Made by a program: the position numbers and the translations under genes. Of a DNA stretch of 64,000 bases, positions 57,623 through 64,000 are shown one piece after another; the first letter of the stretch is position 1; every line of letters starts with the position of its first letter. The DNA is from Devosia sp. A16. GTDB lineage: Bacteria > Pseudomonadota > Alphaproteobacteria > Rhizobiales > Devosiaceae. Location: assembly GCF_001402915.1 (NCBI RefSeq), contig NZ_CP012945.1:4875501-4939500 (forward strand), read 5' to 3'. The notes under the pieces were generated by a model that worked only from the letters and a program-made list of their open reading frames with translations, searched no databases and was not told where the DNA came from.

Positions 57623-58279
57623 ATGGGGCTGGACGGCAACGAACACACCGACGTGGAAAGCGATGGTCGCTCGGCGCGCAAACGCCGCGCCATCCTCGAT
57701 GCTGCTACCGAGGTGTTCCTCAGGAGTGGCTACCTCGGAACCAACATGGATGAGATCGCCGCCCTCTCCTCGGTTTCCAAACAGACCGTCTACAAGCACT
57801 TCTCCAGCAAGGAGGCGCTGTTCGTCGAGATCGTCGGCGGCATGACCACCGGTGCCGGCGACGTGGTGCACAACGACGTCGCACAGCTCGCTGAAGGCGA
57901 GGATCTCGCGGCCTACCTGGTCGAATATGCCCTGCGGCAGCTCACCGTCGTCTTGACCCCACGCATCATGCAGTTGCGCCGCCTGGTGATCGGCGAAGTG
58001 ACGCGCTTCCCCGAACTGGCCCGGGTGCTCTATGAGCGCGGGCCCGCCCGCGCCATGAACATGCTTGCGGCGGTATTCGTCGGCCTTGCCGAGCGCGGGC
58101 TGCTCGAGATCGACGACCCGGCGGTTGCGGCCGAGCACTTCAACTGGCTGATCATGTCGGCACCGCTGAACCGGGCCATGCTGCTCGGCGACGACGCCAT
58201 TCCCTCCCCCGCAGAGCTCCGTCGCAACGCCGAAGCCGGCGTGCGGGTGTTTCTCGCCGCCTATGGCACGCAACGATGA
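57623..58279 (+). CDS. TetR/AcrR-family transcriptional regulator
   Basis: From the ATG at 57623 this is a 218-residue protein with the TetR helix-turn-helix KRRAILDAATEVFLRSGYLGTNMDEIAALSSVSKQTVYKHFSSKEALFVEIV and a C-terminal ligand and dimer domain of the AcrR-C type (PRIMQLRRLVIGEVTRFPELARVLYERGP). GGGAG stands about 10 bases before the start. Earlier starts at 57551 (TTG) and 57581 would run over or next to the second operator. It probably represses itself and the divergent hydrolase-VOC genes. The stop overlaps the GFA gene (ATGA). Confidence 0.9.
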   Translation: MGLDGNEHTDVESDGRSARKRRAILDAATEVFLRSGYLGTNMDEIAALSSVSKQTVYKHFSSKEALFVEIVGGMTTGAGDVVHNDVAQLAEGEDLAAYLVEYALRQLTVVLTPRIMQLRRLVIGEVTRFPELARVLYERGPARAMNMLAAVFVGLAERGLLEIDDPAVAAEHFNWLIMSAPLNRAMLLGDDAIPSPAELRRNAEAGVRVFLAAYGTQR

Positions 58280-58785
58280 GCGAGCCGCTATCGCGCGTCG
58301 CGCGCTGCGCCTGTGGTAAGGTCGAGTTCGAACTGAGCGGCGCGCCGCTGATCAGTGTCGTCTGCCATTGCGACGACTGCCAGGCCGGCTCGGCGATGAT
58401 CGAGGCCCTGCCCGGCGCACCCAAGGTACTCGATGCGGGCGCCGGCACGCCTTATGCACTCTACCGCAACGACCGGCTGCACTGCACCAAGGGCGACGAG
58501 CTGCTCGAGGGGTACAGTCTGAAGCCCGCGTCAACCACCCGGCGCATGGTCGCCCGCTGCTGCAACTCAGCCATGCTCGCGCGCCTGGATCCGATCCTGC
58601 ATTGGACGCCGATCTATCGCGATCGCATCGTCCCGCCGGCGGCGCCGCTCGAGATGCGCATCCAGACGAGGTTTGTGCCCGCTGGCGTGTCACTGCCCAC
58701 CGATCTGCGCGCCCACGGCGGAATCCCGCTGACTTTCGTCGTCCGGATGGTGGCGGCCAGGCTCGCCATGCTGCTCGGCCGCTGA
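58276..58785 (+). CDS. GFA / CENP-V-like domain protein
   Basis: This 169-residue protein has the first zinc motifs of GFA proteins, RCACGKVEFELSG and CHCDDCQAGSAM, but the last motif is ARCCNSAMLA in place of the usual CxxCG, so zinc binding may be altered. It is coupled to the TetR gene by an ATGA overlap. The C-terminus has a hydrophobic stretch (GGIPLTFVVRMVAARLAMLLGR) not seen in the other GFA gene at 2547. Function is unknown. Confidence 0.78.
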   Translation: MSEPLSRVARCACGKVEFELSGAPLISVVCHCDDCQAGSAMIEALPGAPKVLDAGAGTPYALYRNDRLHCTKGDELLEGYSLKPASTTRRMVARCCNSAMLARLDPILHWTPIYRDRIVPPAAPLEMRIQTRFVPAGVSLPTDLRAHGGIPLTFVVRMVAARLAMLLGR

Positions 58786-58805
58786 TTGCCGCGCCTCTGA
58801 GCCGT

Positions 58806-59378
58806 TCAGCAGTCCTTCCAGCGCAACCGGTAGACGATCGCCGTCTTGACCTCCTGCGACCGGATGCTGGCGGAGGCGGCCTGCCCGCCTGACGCCCGGA
58901 CCAGCAGGCTCGAGTTCGTCCGCAGCGTCACGCCACCACCGCAGGCCGACCAGACCAGCGCCGCATCGCTCGACACGCTGAAGCGGCCGGTCTGCGGTCC
59001 CTTGAAGTTGCGGCTGAACACCGGACCGCTGCCGCCGGCGAGGAACTGCTCGACCCTGAACTGCGAGGTCGCCCCTGCCGGCAGTCGGTTGTAGCCGGTA
59101 AAGGTCACGGCAATCACCGCGACGCTCTTGCCCGCCGGCACCTTCACCGGGATCGACAGGCTGCAGGCCTTGCGGTCGAACCCCTTGCCGCTCGCCCCCC
59201 CGGCGGCGACCTGATAGCGATCGAAGCGGATGCTGATGCTGTCATTGCCGGCGACCACCGTGGCGGTCCCCGCCGGGCAGCCGGGTCCGCCATAGGAGGG
59301 TTTTCCCAGCTTCGGGGCCGCCGCCGTTGCCGGCAGGCTCAGGGCGATCAAGGTCAGGGCCAGCAGCCAGGTTTTCAT
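58806..59378 (-). CDS. exported DUF4360-like protein, third gene of a three-gene locus
   Basis: From the ATG at 59378 this is a 190-residue protein with a signal peptide (MKTWLLALTLIALSLPATAAA). The mature part matches DUF4360 in wording: PSYGGPGCPAGTATVVAGNDSISIRFDRYQVAAGG, FDRKACSLSIPVKVPAGKSVAVIAVTFTGYNRLPAG and a C-terminal TAIVYRLRWKDC. Its partner at 60805-61404 has the same plan. DUF4360 proteins are small secreted proteins of unknown role in fungi and bacteria. Four Cys in conserved places suggest two disulphides in the periplasm or outside the cell. Confidence 0.8.
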   Translation of the reverse strand: MKTWLLALTLIALSLPATAAAPKLGKPSYGGPGCPAGTATVVAGNDSISIRFDRYQVAAGGASGKGFDRKACSLSIPVKVPAGKSVAVIAVTFTGYNRLPAGATSQFRVEQFLAGGSGPVFSRNFKGPQTGRFSVSSDAALVWSACGGGVTLRTNSSLLVRASGGQAASASIRSQEVKTAIVYRLRWKDC

Positions 59379-59408
59379 CAAGCTCTCCAAGCGCGCGGCC
59401 CCGCCGCG

Positions 59409-60749
59409 CTAAAACTGCAGGCTGAACGTCGTGCCCGCCTGCACATGCGTGCCCGACACAGCGCCGCTTGAGCCCTGCGCGAACACTCCCAGCGTCGTCG
59501 AGGGCGCCAGGTTCCAGCCCAGGCGCGCCCCGTATTCCGCAAACAACTCGCTCTGCCCCTCGACGGAGATCGGACCGACAAACGCGACGTCCGCCGCGAC
59601 CGCATCATTGGCAAAGGTGTGGCCGAGCGCGGCATTGAGCGTCAGGTCGATGTCGGATGTGAGGGCACTGGTCCAGGCAGCGTCGGCCTTCACCGTAGTG
59701 AAGCTGTCGGTGGCATCGTCGAACCTGGCGGGAAACAGGTTGTCCTCGCTGAACGTCTCGCTGTAACCGTCGACACTGAGCCAGCTCTGGGACAGCGTGC
59801 CGGTGAACGCGATCTGGTTGCTCGGGTCGGGAGCATAGAGCGCGCCGCCTTCGAGATAGAGCCCGACCAGCGAGCCCGAGGTATTGGAATGGATGGTGGC
59901 GCCATCGGCCGAGCCGTCGTCATAGTGGCGCGCGAAGCCGAGCGACATGCCCGGAGCGGCGTTGACGCCCGCGGCGCCGAACAGGCGGATGCCGCCGCTA
60001 TCGGGCTGCAGGTATTGCGCCCGGCCGCTGAAGAGGAGGCCATCCGCACTCGACCCGCCGACCGACTGTCCGAACAGCGCCGCGCCGCCATCGACCGAAA
60101 AGCCGTCGCCCATGTTGAGGTGGCCGGTGGCCCCGACGGCATGCGAGCCGACCGCGCCGAGCAGCGCCACGTTATCCGGGCGTTCGATCGGCTGACCGGC
60201 GCCGACCAGCAGCCCCGCGGTCGCATTGAGATGGATGACGATGCCGGTGCGCCCGGTCGCGATGTCGCCGATGGAGCCTAGGACCGATGCCAGGGTGGTG
60301 CGGCCGACCTCCAGGTAGTCGATAGTGTCGAGCGTGGCTGCCGACGCCGGATCGAGGCTCTCCAGCGCGAGGCTGATGTCGCTGGCGATGTCGCCGTCGG
60401 CGTTCGAGCCGACATAGCCGGTATGGAGAAACGGGTCCGCCGAACCGGGAATGACGGTCACGTCGGCGCCGCCGCCCTGGCTCACCGCCAGCGTTCCTGT
60501 GTCCCCTTCGTTGACGAAGCCACGGTAGTCTGCCTTGTAGACCGCGAAGGTGTCCTGCGGCAGCAGCGTCGGCGCCACCAGATTGCAGGTCGCGCTTTCC
60601 GCGGGCGTCGCAACGAAGACGTTGAAGATGACGCTGATCACGTCGCCATTCTCGGTGACGCTGGTTTCGCCCGGCGGGCAACCATCCGCTGCCAGCGCGC
60701 CGGCTGACATCAGAAGCAACAGCGGGGCGGCGGCGAACGGGATTCTCAT
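59409..60749 (-). CDS. exported protein joining a DUF4360-like N-terminal half to a probable beta-barrel
   Basis: From the ATG at 60749 this is a 446-residue protein with a signal peptide (MRIPFAAAPLLLLMSAGALAA). Residues 22-100 copy the DUF4360 opening (DGCPPGETSVTENGDVISVIFNVFVA, TCNLVAPTLLPQDTFAVYKADYRGFVNEGDTGTLAV), but the second half of that domain is missing. The remainder is Gly/Asp/Ser-rich with alternating strands (SGSLVGLYLEGGALY, DIDLTLNAALGHTFAN, FAEYGARLGWNLAPSTTLGVFAQG) and ends in TTFSLQF, with the C-terminal Phe typical of outer membrane barrels. It may be an autotransporter-like anchor. It lies between two DUF4360 genes. Confidence 0.72.
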   Translation of the reverse strand: MRIPFAAAPLLLLMSAGALAADGCPPGETSVTENGDVISVIFNVFVATPAESATCNLVAPTLLPQDTFAVYKADYRGFVNEGDTGTLAVSQGGGADVTVIPGSADPFLHTGYVGSNADGDIASDISLALESLDPASAATLDTIDYLEVGRTTLASVLGSIGDIATGRTGIVIHLNATAGLLVGAGQPIERPDNVALLGAVGSHAVGATGHLNMGDGFSVDGGAALFGQSVGGSSADGLLFSGRAQYLQPDSGGIRLFGAAGVNAAPGMSLGFARHYDDGSADGATIHSNTSGSLVGLYLEGGALYAPDPSNQIAFTGTLSQSWLSVDGYSETFSEDNLFPARFDDATDSFTTVKADAAWTSALTSDIDLTLNAALGHTFANDAVAADVAFVGPISVEGQSELFAEYGARLGWNLAPSTTLGVFAQGSSGAVSGTHVQAGTTFSLQF

Positions 60750-60804
60750 GTCGTCACTCCAGAGGATCGGAGGGGTGGGCACCACCCCTCCGCAGGAGCT
60801 GTGC

Positions 60805-61404
60805 TTAGCACTTCTTCCATTGCAGCTGGTAAACGATGGCCGCGCTCACATCCTCGGAGTCGACCGTCGCCAGCGCCTGCTTGTTCTGCTTGGTGGCGAC
60901 GCGGATGCTCGAATTGGTGCGCAGGTTCACGTCGGCGCCGCAACCGGACCACACGGTGGTCTGGGCCGTCAGCTTGTTCTGGATCAGGTAGTCCTCGTCC
61001 TTGGGACCGGTGAAGGTCTTGCTGAAGGTCGGGCCGCGCGCGCCGGCGAAGAAGTACTCGACGTTGAACTGCGAGTTGGCGCCGGCCGGGAAGTTGTTGT
61101 AGCCGCGATAGTCGATCGCCAGCACCGAGACGCTCATCCCCTGCGGCACATGCACCGGGATGGCGATATTGCAGGCCTTGCGATCGAAAGTTTTGCCGGT
61201 GTCGCCGCCCGCTTCGACCACGTAGGAATCGAACAGCAGGCTGAGCGAGGTGGCGTCGGGGCTCAGGGTCGCCGAAACGCTCCCACCCGGGCAGCCGGTA
61301 CCGCCATAGCCGGGTGTGCCCAGCGTGATGGCCTCCTGCGCGTGCGCCATGGAAGTGAATGACGCAGCGGCGACGAGCGCGGTGATGGCGAGGAGAGATT
61401 TCAT
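60805..61404 (-). CDS. exported DUF4360-like protein, first gene of a three-gene locus
   Basis: This 199-residue protein has a signal peptide (MKSLLAITALVAAASFTSMAHAQ) and the DUF4360 plan: TPGYGGTGCPGGSVSATLSPDATSLSLLFDSYVVEAGG, FDRKACNIAIPVHVPQGMSVSVLAIDYRGYNNFPAGANSQFNVEYFF, TTVWSGCGADVNLRTNSSIRV and SAAIVYQLQWKKC. It is the probable first gene of the locus. The 187 bases upstream hold the dksA terminator and no obvious strong promoter. Confidence 0.82.
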   Translation of the reverse strand: MKSLLAITALVAAASFTSMAHAQEAITLGTPGYGGTGCPGGSVSATLSPDATSLSLLFDSYVVEAGGDTGKTFDRKACNIAIPVHVPQGMSVSVLAIDYRGYNNFPAGANSQFNVEYFFAGARGPTFSKTFTGPKDEDYLIQNKLTAQTTVWSGCGADVNLRTNSSIRVATKQNKQALATVDSEDVSAAIVYQLQWKKC

Positions 61405-61535
61405 TTGAGCGGCCCTTGCTGGAATCTGCGGCGGACATGCCGCAGTTACCTCAGGCTAGCGGCGCGTGCCTGACTCCGGGGTGAGTCAGGCGTTCATCTC
61501 CGGTTCAGATTCGAGCGCGGCGGACCCGCCCAAAC

Positions 61536-61563
61536 GAAAAAGGGCCCGCGCTGGCGGACCCTT
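61536..61563 (-). terminator. rho-independent terminator of dksA
   Basis: On the minus strand AAGGGTCCGC-CAGC-GCGGGCCCTT forms a 10-bp stem with one U-G pair and a 4-base loop, followed by TTTCG. It ends 29 bases after the dksA stop. Confidence 0.85.
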
Positions 61564-61591
61564 CAAGCTTGTTTCCGGCGCCCGCGGCGAC

Positions 61592-62005
61592 CTATTCGTC
61601 GCGGTACACCTTCTCGCGCCGCTCGTGCATTTCCTGGGCTTCCAGCGAGAGCGTGGCGATCGGCCGGGCGTCGAGACGGGCAATCCCGATCGGGTCGCCG
61701 GTTTCCTCGCAATAGCCGTAGGTGCCGTCTTCGATCCGCTTGAGCGCCGAGTCGATCTTCGAAATCAGCTTGCGCTGCCGATCGCGGGTGCGCAGTTCCA
61801 GGGCCCGATCGCTCTCCGAGGATGCGCGGTCTGCCATGTCCGGATGGTTCTGGCTTTCTTCCTGCAGGTTCTCGAGCGTTTCGCGGCTTTCCCGAAGGAT
61901 CTCTTCCTTCCACCGCTCCAGCTTCTGCCGGAAATACTCCCGCTGGCGCGGGTTCATAAACGGCTCGTCCTGAGTAGGTCGGTATTCAAGAACTTCAGTC
62001 GACAT
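61592..62005 (-). CDS. dksA: RNA polymerase-binding regulator DksA, reduced zinc site
   Basis: This 137-residue protein binds the secondary channel of RNA polymerase and works with ppGpp. The coiled coil is MNPRQREYFRQKLERWKEEILRESRETLENLQ, and the tip retains the key pair as MADRASSESDRALELRTRDRQRKL. In the C-terminal finger only one cysteine remains (YGYCEETGDPIGIARLDARPIATLSLEAQE), where E. coli DksA has four. Alphaproteobacterial DksA proteins with fewer Cys are known to fold without full zinc binding. Confidence 0.93.
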   Translation of the reverse strand: MSTEVLEYRPTQDEPFMNPRQREYFRQKLERWKEEILRESRETLENLQEESQNHPDMADRASSESDRALELRTRDRQRKLISKIDSALKRIEDGTYGYCEETGDPIGIARLDARPIATLSLEAQEMHERREKVYRDE

Positions 62006-62120
62006 TCTGACTCGATTCCAAAACGCCCCTAATGGCCGGCCTTATAGTGGCGCAGGGGCATGCTTCGCAAGCTTTCAAAAGCTTGGTGATCAATCCGTGA
62101 GCGGAGAGCCGCCAACTGTG

Positions 62121-62546
62121 TCAGGCGGGAAACAGTCCGCGCTTGGCCAGCTCAACCCGTGCCCGGAGCTCGATCTCGTCGAGCAATGCGTCCAGCCCGG
62201 GCTCCGATCGCTCCCGCGCCTGGCTCAACACAGCCATGAGCTGGTTGAGGCGGCCCTCGGCCATCCGCCCACCCAGGAGGTCGCCGCGCAGCCCCTCCAG
62301 CGTGTCGATCAACTGGTTGCCGCGCCGCACCATCTTGCGCCGCTTGAGCAGCGGGTCCTCGACGGCCTGCAGCGCCAGCAATGCGTCAAGCGAGGTGGCT
62401 GCGGCAATGGAGGCGGTCGGCCGCGCCTCCTGGGCCTGCGGTCCCTGCCCGATCTCGAACGCCACGCCGGACGCGCCGCGACCGGACGCCGAGCGCCCCG
62501 CCACATTGCCTACCCGCGCATTGTTCTCGATCCGCACCGGACTCAC
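62121..62546 (-). CDS. fliX: flagellar assembly regulator FliX
   Basis: This 141-residue protein shows the FliX pattern: a variable Gly/Ser-rich start, then SLDALLALQAVEDPLLKRRKMVRRGNQLIDTLEGLRGDLLGGRM and LNQLMAVLSQARERSEPGLDALLDEIELRARVELAKRG. In Caulobacter FliX links basal body assembly to the sigma-54 activator FlbD. It diverges from flgI across a control region with one perfect CtrA-type box and two GGCA-N5-TGCC palindromes. Confidence 0.9.
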   Translation of the reverse strand: MSPVRIENNARVGNVAGRSASGRGASGVAFEIGQGPQAQEARPTASIAAATSLDALLALQAVEDPLLKRRKMVRRGNQLIDTLEGLRGDLLGGRMAEGRLNQLMAVLSQARERSEPGLDALLDEIELRARVELAKRGLFPA

Positions 62547-62564
62547 CCGCCCTGCTCGCTGCCC

Positions 62565-62620
62565 GGCAAAATCTGCCGCCAGCAGTTAAGCAAACGTTAA
62601 TGCGCCCGGCAGGACTTGCC
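62565..62620. promoter_or_regulatory. fliX/flgI control region: CtrA box between two GGCA-N5-TGCC palindromes
   Basis: GGCAAAATCTGCC (62565-62577) lies 19 bases before fliX. TTAAGCAAACGTTAA (62586-62600) is an exact CtrA-type TTAA-N7-TTAA box. GGCAGGACTTGCC (62608-62620) follows. The CtrA box and the fliX-side palindrome have centres 22 bases apart, as at flgB. For the flgI sigma-54 promoter, the two palindromes lie about 142 and 99 bases before the predicted start. Confidence 0.65.
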
Positions 62621-62685
62621 CATCGACGCCAGGCGCCACGCTTCCGTCGAGAGCATTATCGAGCAAAATCAAACATTTGTGGAGT

Positions 62686-62702
62686 TTGGCACGGTTCTGG
62701 CA
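62686..62702 (+). promoter_or_regulatory. sigma-54 promoter of flgI
   Basis: TTGGCACGGTTCTGGCA matches the YTGGCACGRNNNTTGCW consensus at all fixed positions except one, with correct GG-N10-GC spacing. It lies 54 bases before the flgI ATG. Confidence 0.82.
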
Positions 62703-62756
62703 ACGCTCCCGGCAATCGCGGTGCATGGGGATGTGCCGCTTTCCGGGGACTACCAG

Positions 62757-63881
62757 ATGGCCAAATTCAACCTGAAGCGCGCCTTGCTTGGTCTGATGAC
62801 CGCCTTGCTGCTGCTGCCGCAGCCAGGCGTGAGCTTCGCCGCCGCCGCGCGCATCAAGGACGTCGTCAACATCGAGGGCGTGCGAGACAACCAGCTGGTC
62901 GGCTACGGCCTGGTGGTCGGCCTCAACGGCACCGGCGACGGCCTCAACAACTCGCCCTTCACCAAGCAGAGCCTGCAGGCCATGCTGGAGCGGCTGGGCG
63001 TTAATACCCGCGGCGAGAGCATGCGCACCGGCAATGTCGCAGCGGTTATGGTGACAGCCAACCTGCCGGCCTTCTCGACCCAGGGCTCCCGTCTCGACGT
63101 CAACGTCGCCTCCTTGGGCGATGCCAAGAGCCTGCAGGGCGGAACCCTGCTGGTGACGCCGCTGCTCGGCGCCGACGGCGAGGTCTACGCCATCGCCCAG
63201 GGCTCGGTGACCATCAACGGCTTCTCGGCCGCCGGCGATGCGGCCTCGGTCGTCTCGGGCGTCCCGACCACCGGCCGCATTTCCTCGGGCGGGCTGATCG
63301 AGCGCGAGATCGGCTTCGTGCTCGGCGCGCAGCGCTCGCTGCGTCTGGCGCTCCGCAATCCCGACCTCACCACCTCGCGCCGCATCGCGCTCGCGATCAA
63401 CGATTTCATCGGCGTGCCCTGCGCCACGCCCGAGGATCCGGCGACTATCCGGCTCAACCTGCCCCGCAACTTCAACGGCAATATCGTCGACCTGCTCACC
63501 GACATCGAACAGCTGGTCATCGAGACCGACCTGCCGGCCAAGATCGTCATCGACGAGAACTCCGGCATCATCGTCATGGGCAAGGATGTGCGCGTCTCCA
63601 CCGTGGCCGTGGCCCAGTCCAACCTCACGGTGACCATCGCCGAGAGCCCCACGGTGGTGCAGCCCAACCCGCTGAGCCTCGGCCAGACCGCCGTCGAGCC
63701 GCGCACCGATCTCTCGGTGAACACCACCGACAGCAACCTCGCGGTGGTGCCGGAATCGGTGAGCCTGCAGGAACTGGTCGATGGCCTCAATGCGCTCGGC
63801 ATCAGCCCGCGCGACCTGATCGCCATCCTGCAGGCGGTGAAGGCCTCGGGCGCCTTGCAAGCCGACATCGAGGTGCTGTGA
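62757..63881 (+). CDS. flgI: flagellar P-ring protein FlgI
   Basis: This 374-residue protein has a signal peptide (LKRALLGLMTALLLLPQPGVSFAAAA) and the P-ring core ARIKDVVNIEGVRDNQLVGYGLVVGLNGTGDG, KNVAAVMVTANLPAF-like wording (GNVAAVMVTANLPAFSTQGSRLDV), ISSGGLIEREIGF and VVIDENSGIIVMGKDVRVSTVAVAQSNLTVTI. It forms the periplasmic ring around the rod with help from FlgA. The ATG at 62757 gives a proper signal peptide. A reading from 62616 would cross the sigma-54 promoter. Its stop overlaps the start of the next gene. Confidence 0.96.
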   Translation: MAKFNLKRALLGLMTALLLLPQPGVSFAAAARIKDVVNIEGVRDNQLVGYGLVVGLNGTGDGLNNSPFTKQSLQAMLERLGVNTRGESMRTGNVAAVMVTANLPAFSTQGSRLDVNVASLGDAKSLQGGTLLVTPLLGADGEVYAIAQGSVTINGFSAAGDAASVVSGVPTTGRISSGGLIEREIGFVLGAQRSLRLALRNPDLTTSRRIALAINDFIGVPCATPEDPATIRLNLPRNFNGNIVDLLTDIEQLVIETDLPAKIVIDENSGIIVMGKDVRVSTVAVAQSNLTVTIAESPTVVQPNPLSLGQTAVEPRTDLSVNTTDSNLAVVPESVSLQELVDGLNALGISPRDLIAILQAVKASGALQADIEVL

Positions 63882-64000
63882 TGCTGAGTTCCCCCGCCGG
63901 GCTGGGCTATGCCGGCCAGAGCCGGTCGACCACCCTTGCGCCCGCACAGGTCGGCCATCTTCGCGAGCAGGCAAAGGACCTTGAGGGTGTTTTTCTCAAC
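63881..64000 (+). CDS. FlgJ-like rod-binding protein, 5' part only
   Basis: The ATG at 63881 overlaps the flgI stop (TGATG), and the frame stays open for 40 codons to the window edge. The wording LREQAKDLEGVFLN is the start of the rod-binding domain shared by the N-terminal half of FlgJ. In alphaproteobacteria this gene usually codes for a short rod-binding protein without the muramidase half, but the 3' part is outside the window. Confidence 0.75.
   Translation, partial: MLSSPAGLGYAGQSRSTTLAPAQVGHLREQAKDLEGVFLN

Noticed and set aside
58806-61404. Curli- or pilus-type operon
   Set aside because: The three exported proteins have no curli repeats, chaperone or usher signatures. The DUF4360-like wording fits better.

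Overview
This window is chromosomal DNA from a GC-rich alphaproteobacterium of the Hyphomicrobiales, most like Devosia (inference). The evidence is the gene neighbourhood icd ... alaS ... recA ... cckA ... flhB, a rhizobial-type flagellar cluster with motE, a DUF6468 gene, fliX and split flg/fli operons, a DksA lacking most of its zinc cysteines, and GTTC-type SOS half-sites at recA. No rRNA, tRNA, CRISPR array or prophage was seen.

Layout. 1-3.7 kb: a truncated MASE1/GGDEF signalling gene, two tandem GNAT acetyltransferases, a GFA-family protein and two tandem TfoX-N proteins. 3.8-18.3 kb: a MarR regulator with a FabF-type synthase, icd with a GT8 glycosyltransferase, an exported ClpP-like protein, a GDPD, two tandem EamA transporters, alaS, recA and a GguC/AraD1-type enzyme. 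18.5-23.9 kb: an RTX beta-helix protein with its type I secretion ATPase and membrane fusion protein. 24.1-29.8 kb: an aldo/keto reductase, a HAD hydrolase, a methyltransferase and cckA. 30.1-45.5 kb: the main flagellar block, flgB-flgC-fliE-fliQ-fliR-flhB (-), fliO-fliP (+), fliL-fliM-DUF6468-motE plus a 1123-residue TPR-like gene (-), and flgF-flgG-flgA-flgH (+). 45.7-53.9 kb: an M32 carboxypeptidase, an MFS transporter, an ABC-F ATPase and a CUT2-type sugar importer. 53.9-58.8 kb: vapBC, an IS110-family element, and a TetR/hydrolase/VOC/GFA group. 58.8-61.4 kb: three exported proteins sharing a DUF4360-like domain, one joined to a probable beta-barrel. 61.6-64 kb: dksA, fliX, flgI and the start of a FlgJ-like rod-binding gene.

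How parts work together. CckA phosphorylates CtrA in related bacteria, and the flagellar control regions here carry CtrA-type boxes (TTAA-N7-TTAA and near variants) in front of flgB, fliX, fliL and the TPR gene. The same regions hold six copies of a palindrome, GGCA-N5-TGCC, and two strong sigma-54 promoters in front of flgF and flgI. With fliX present, this reads as a Caulobacter-like hierarchy: CckA-CtrA for early genes, FliX/FlbD and sigma-54 for later rod and ring genes. The GGCA-N5-TGCC palindrome is the candidate FlbD site (inference).

The most striking mobile feature is the IS110-family element at 54.8-55.9 kb. Its 5' end appears to encode a bridge RNA whose four guide segments can be read directly: two match the host DNA on each side of the insertion and two match the element's own ends, around a shared CT core. 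The element sits inside one arm of an inverted REP-like repeat, a family present at least seven times in the window.
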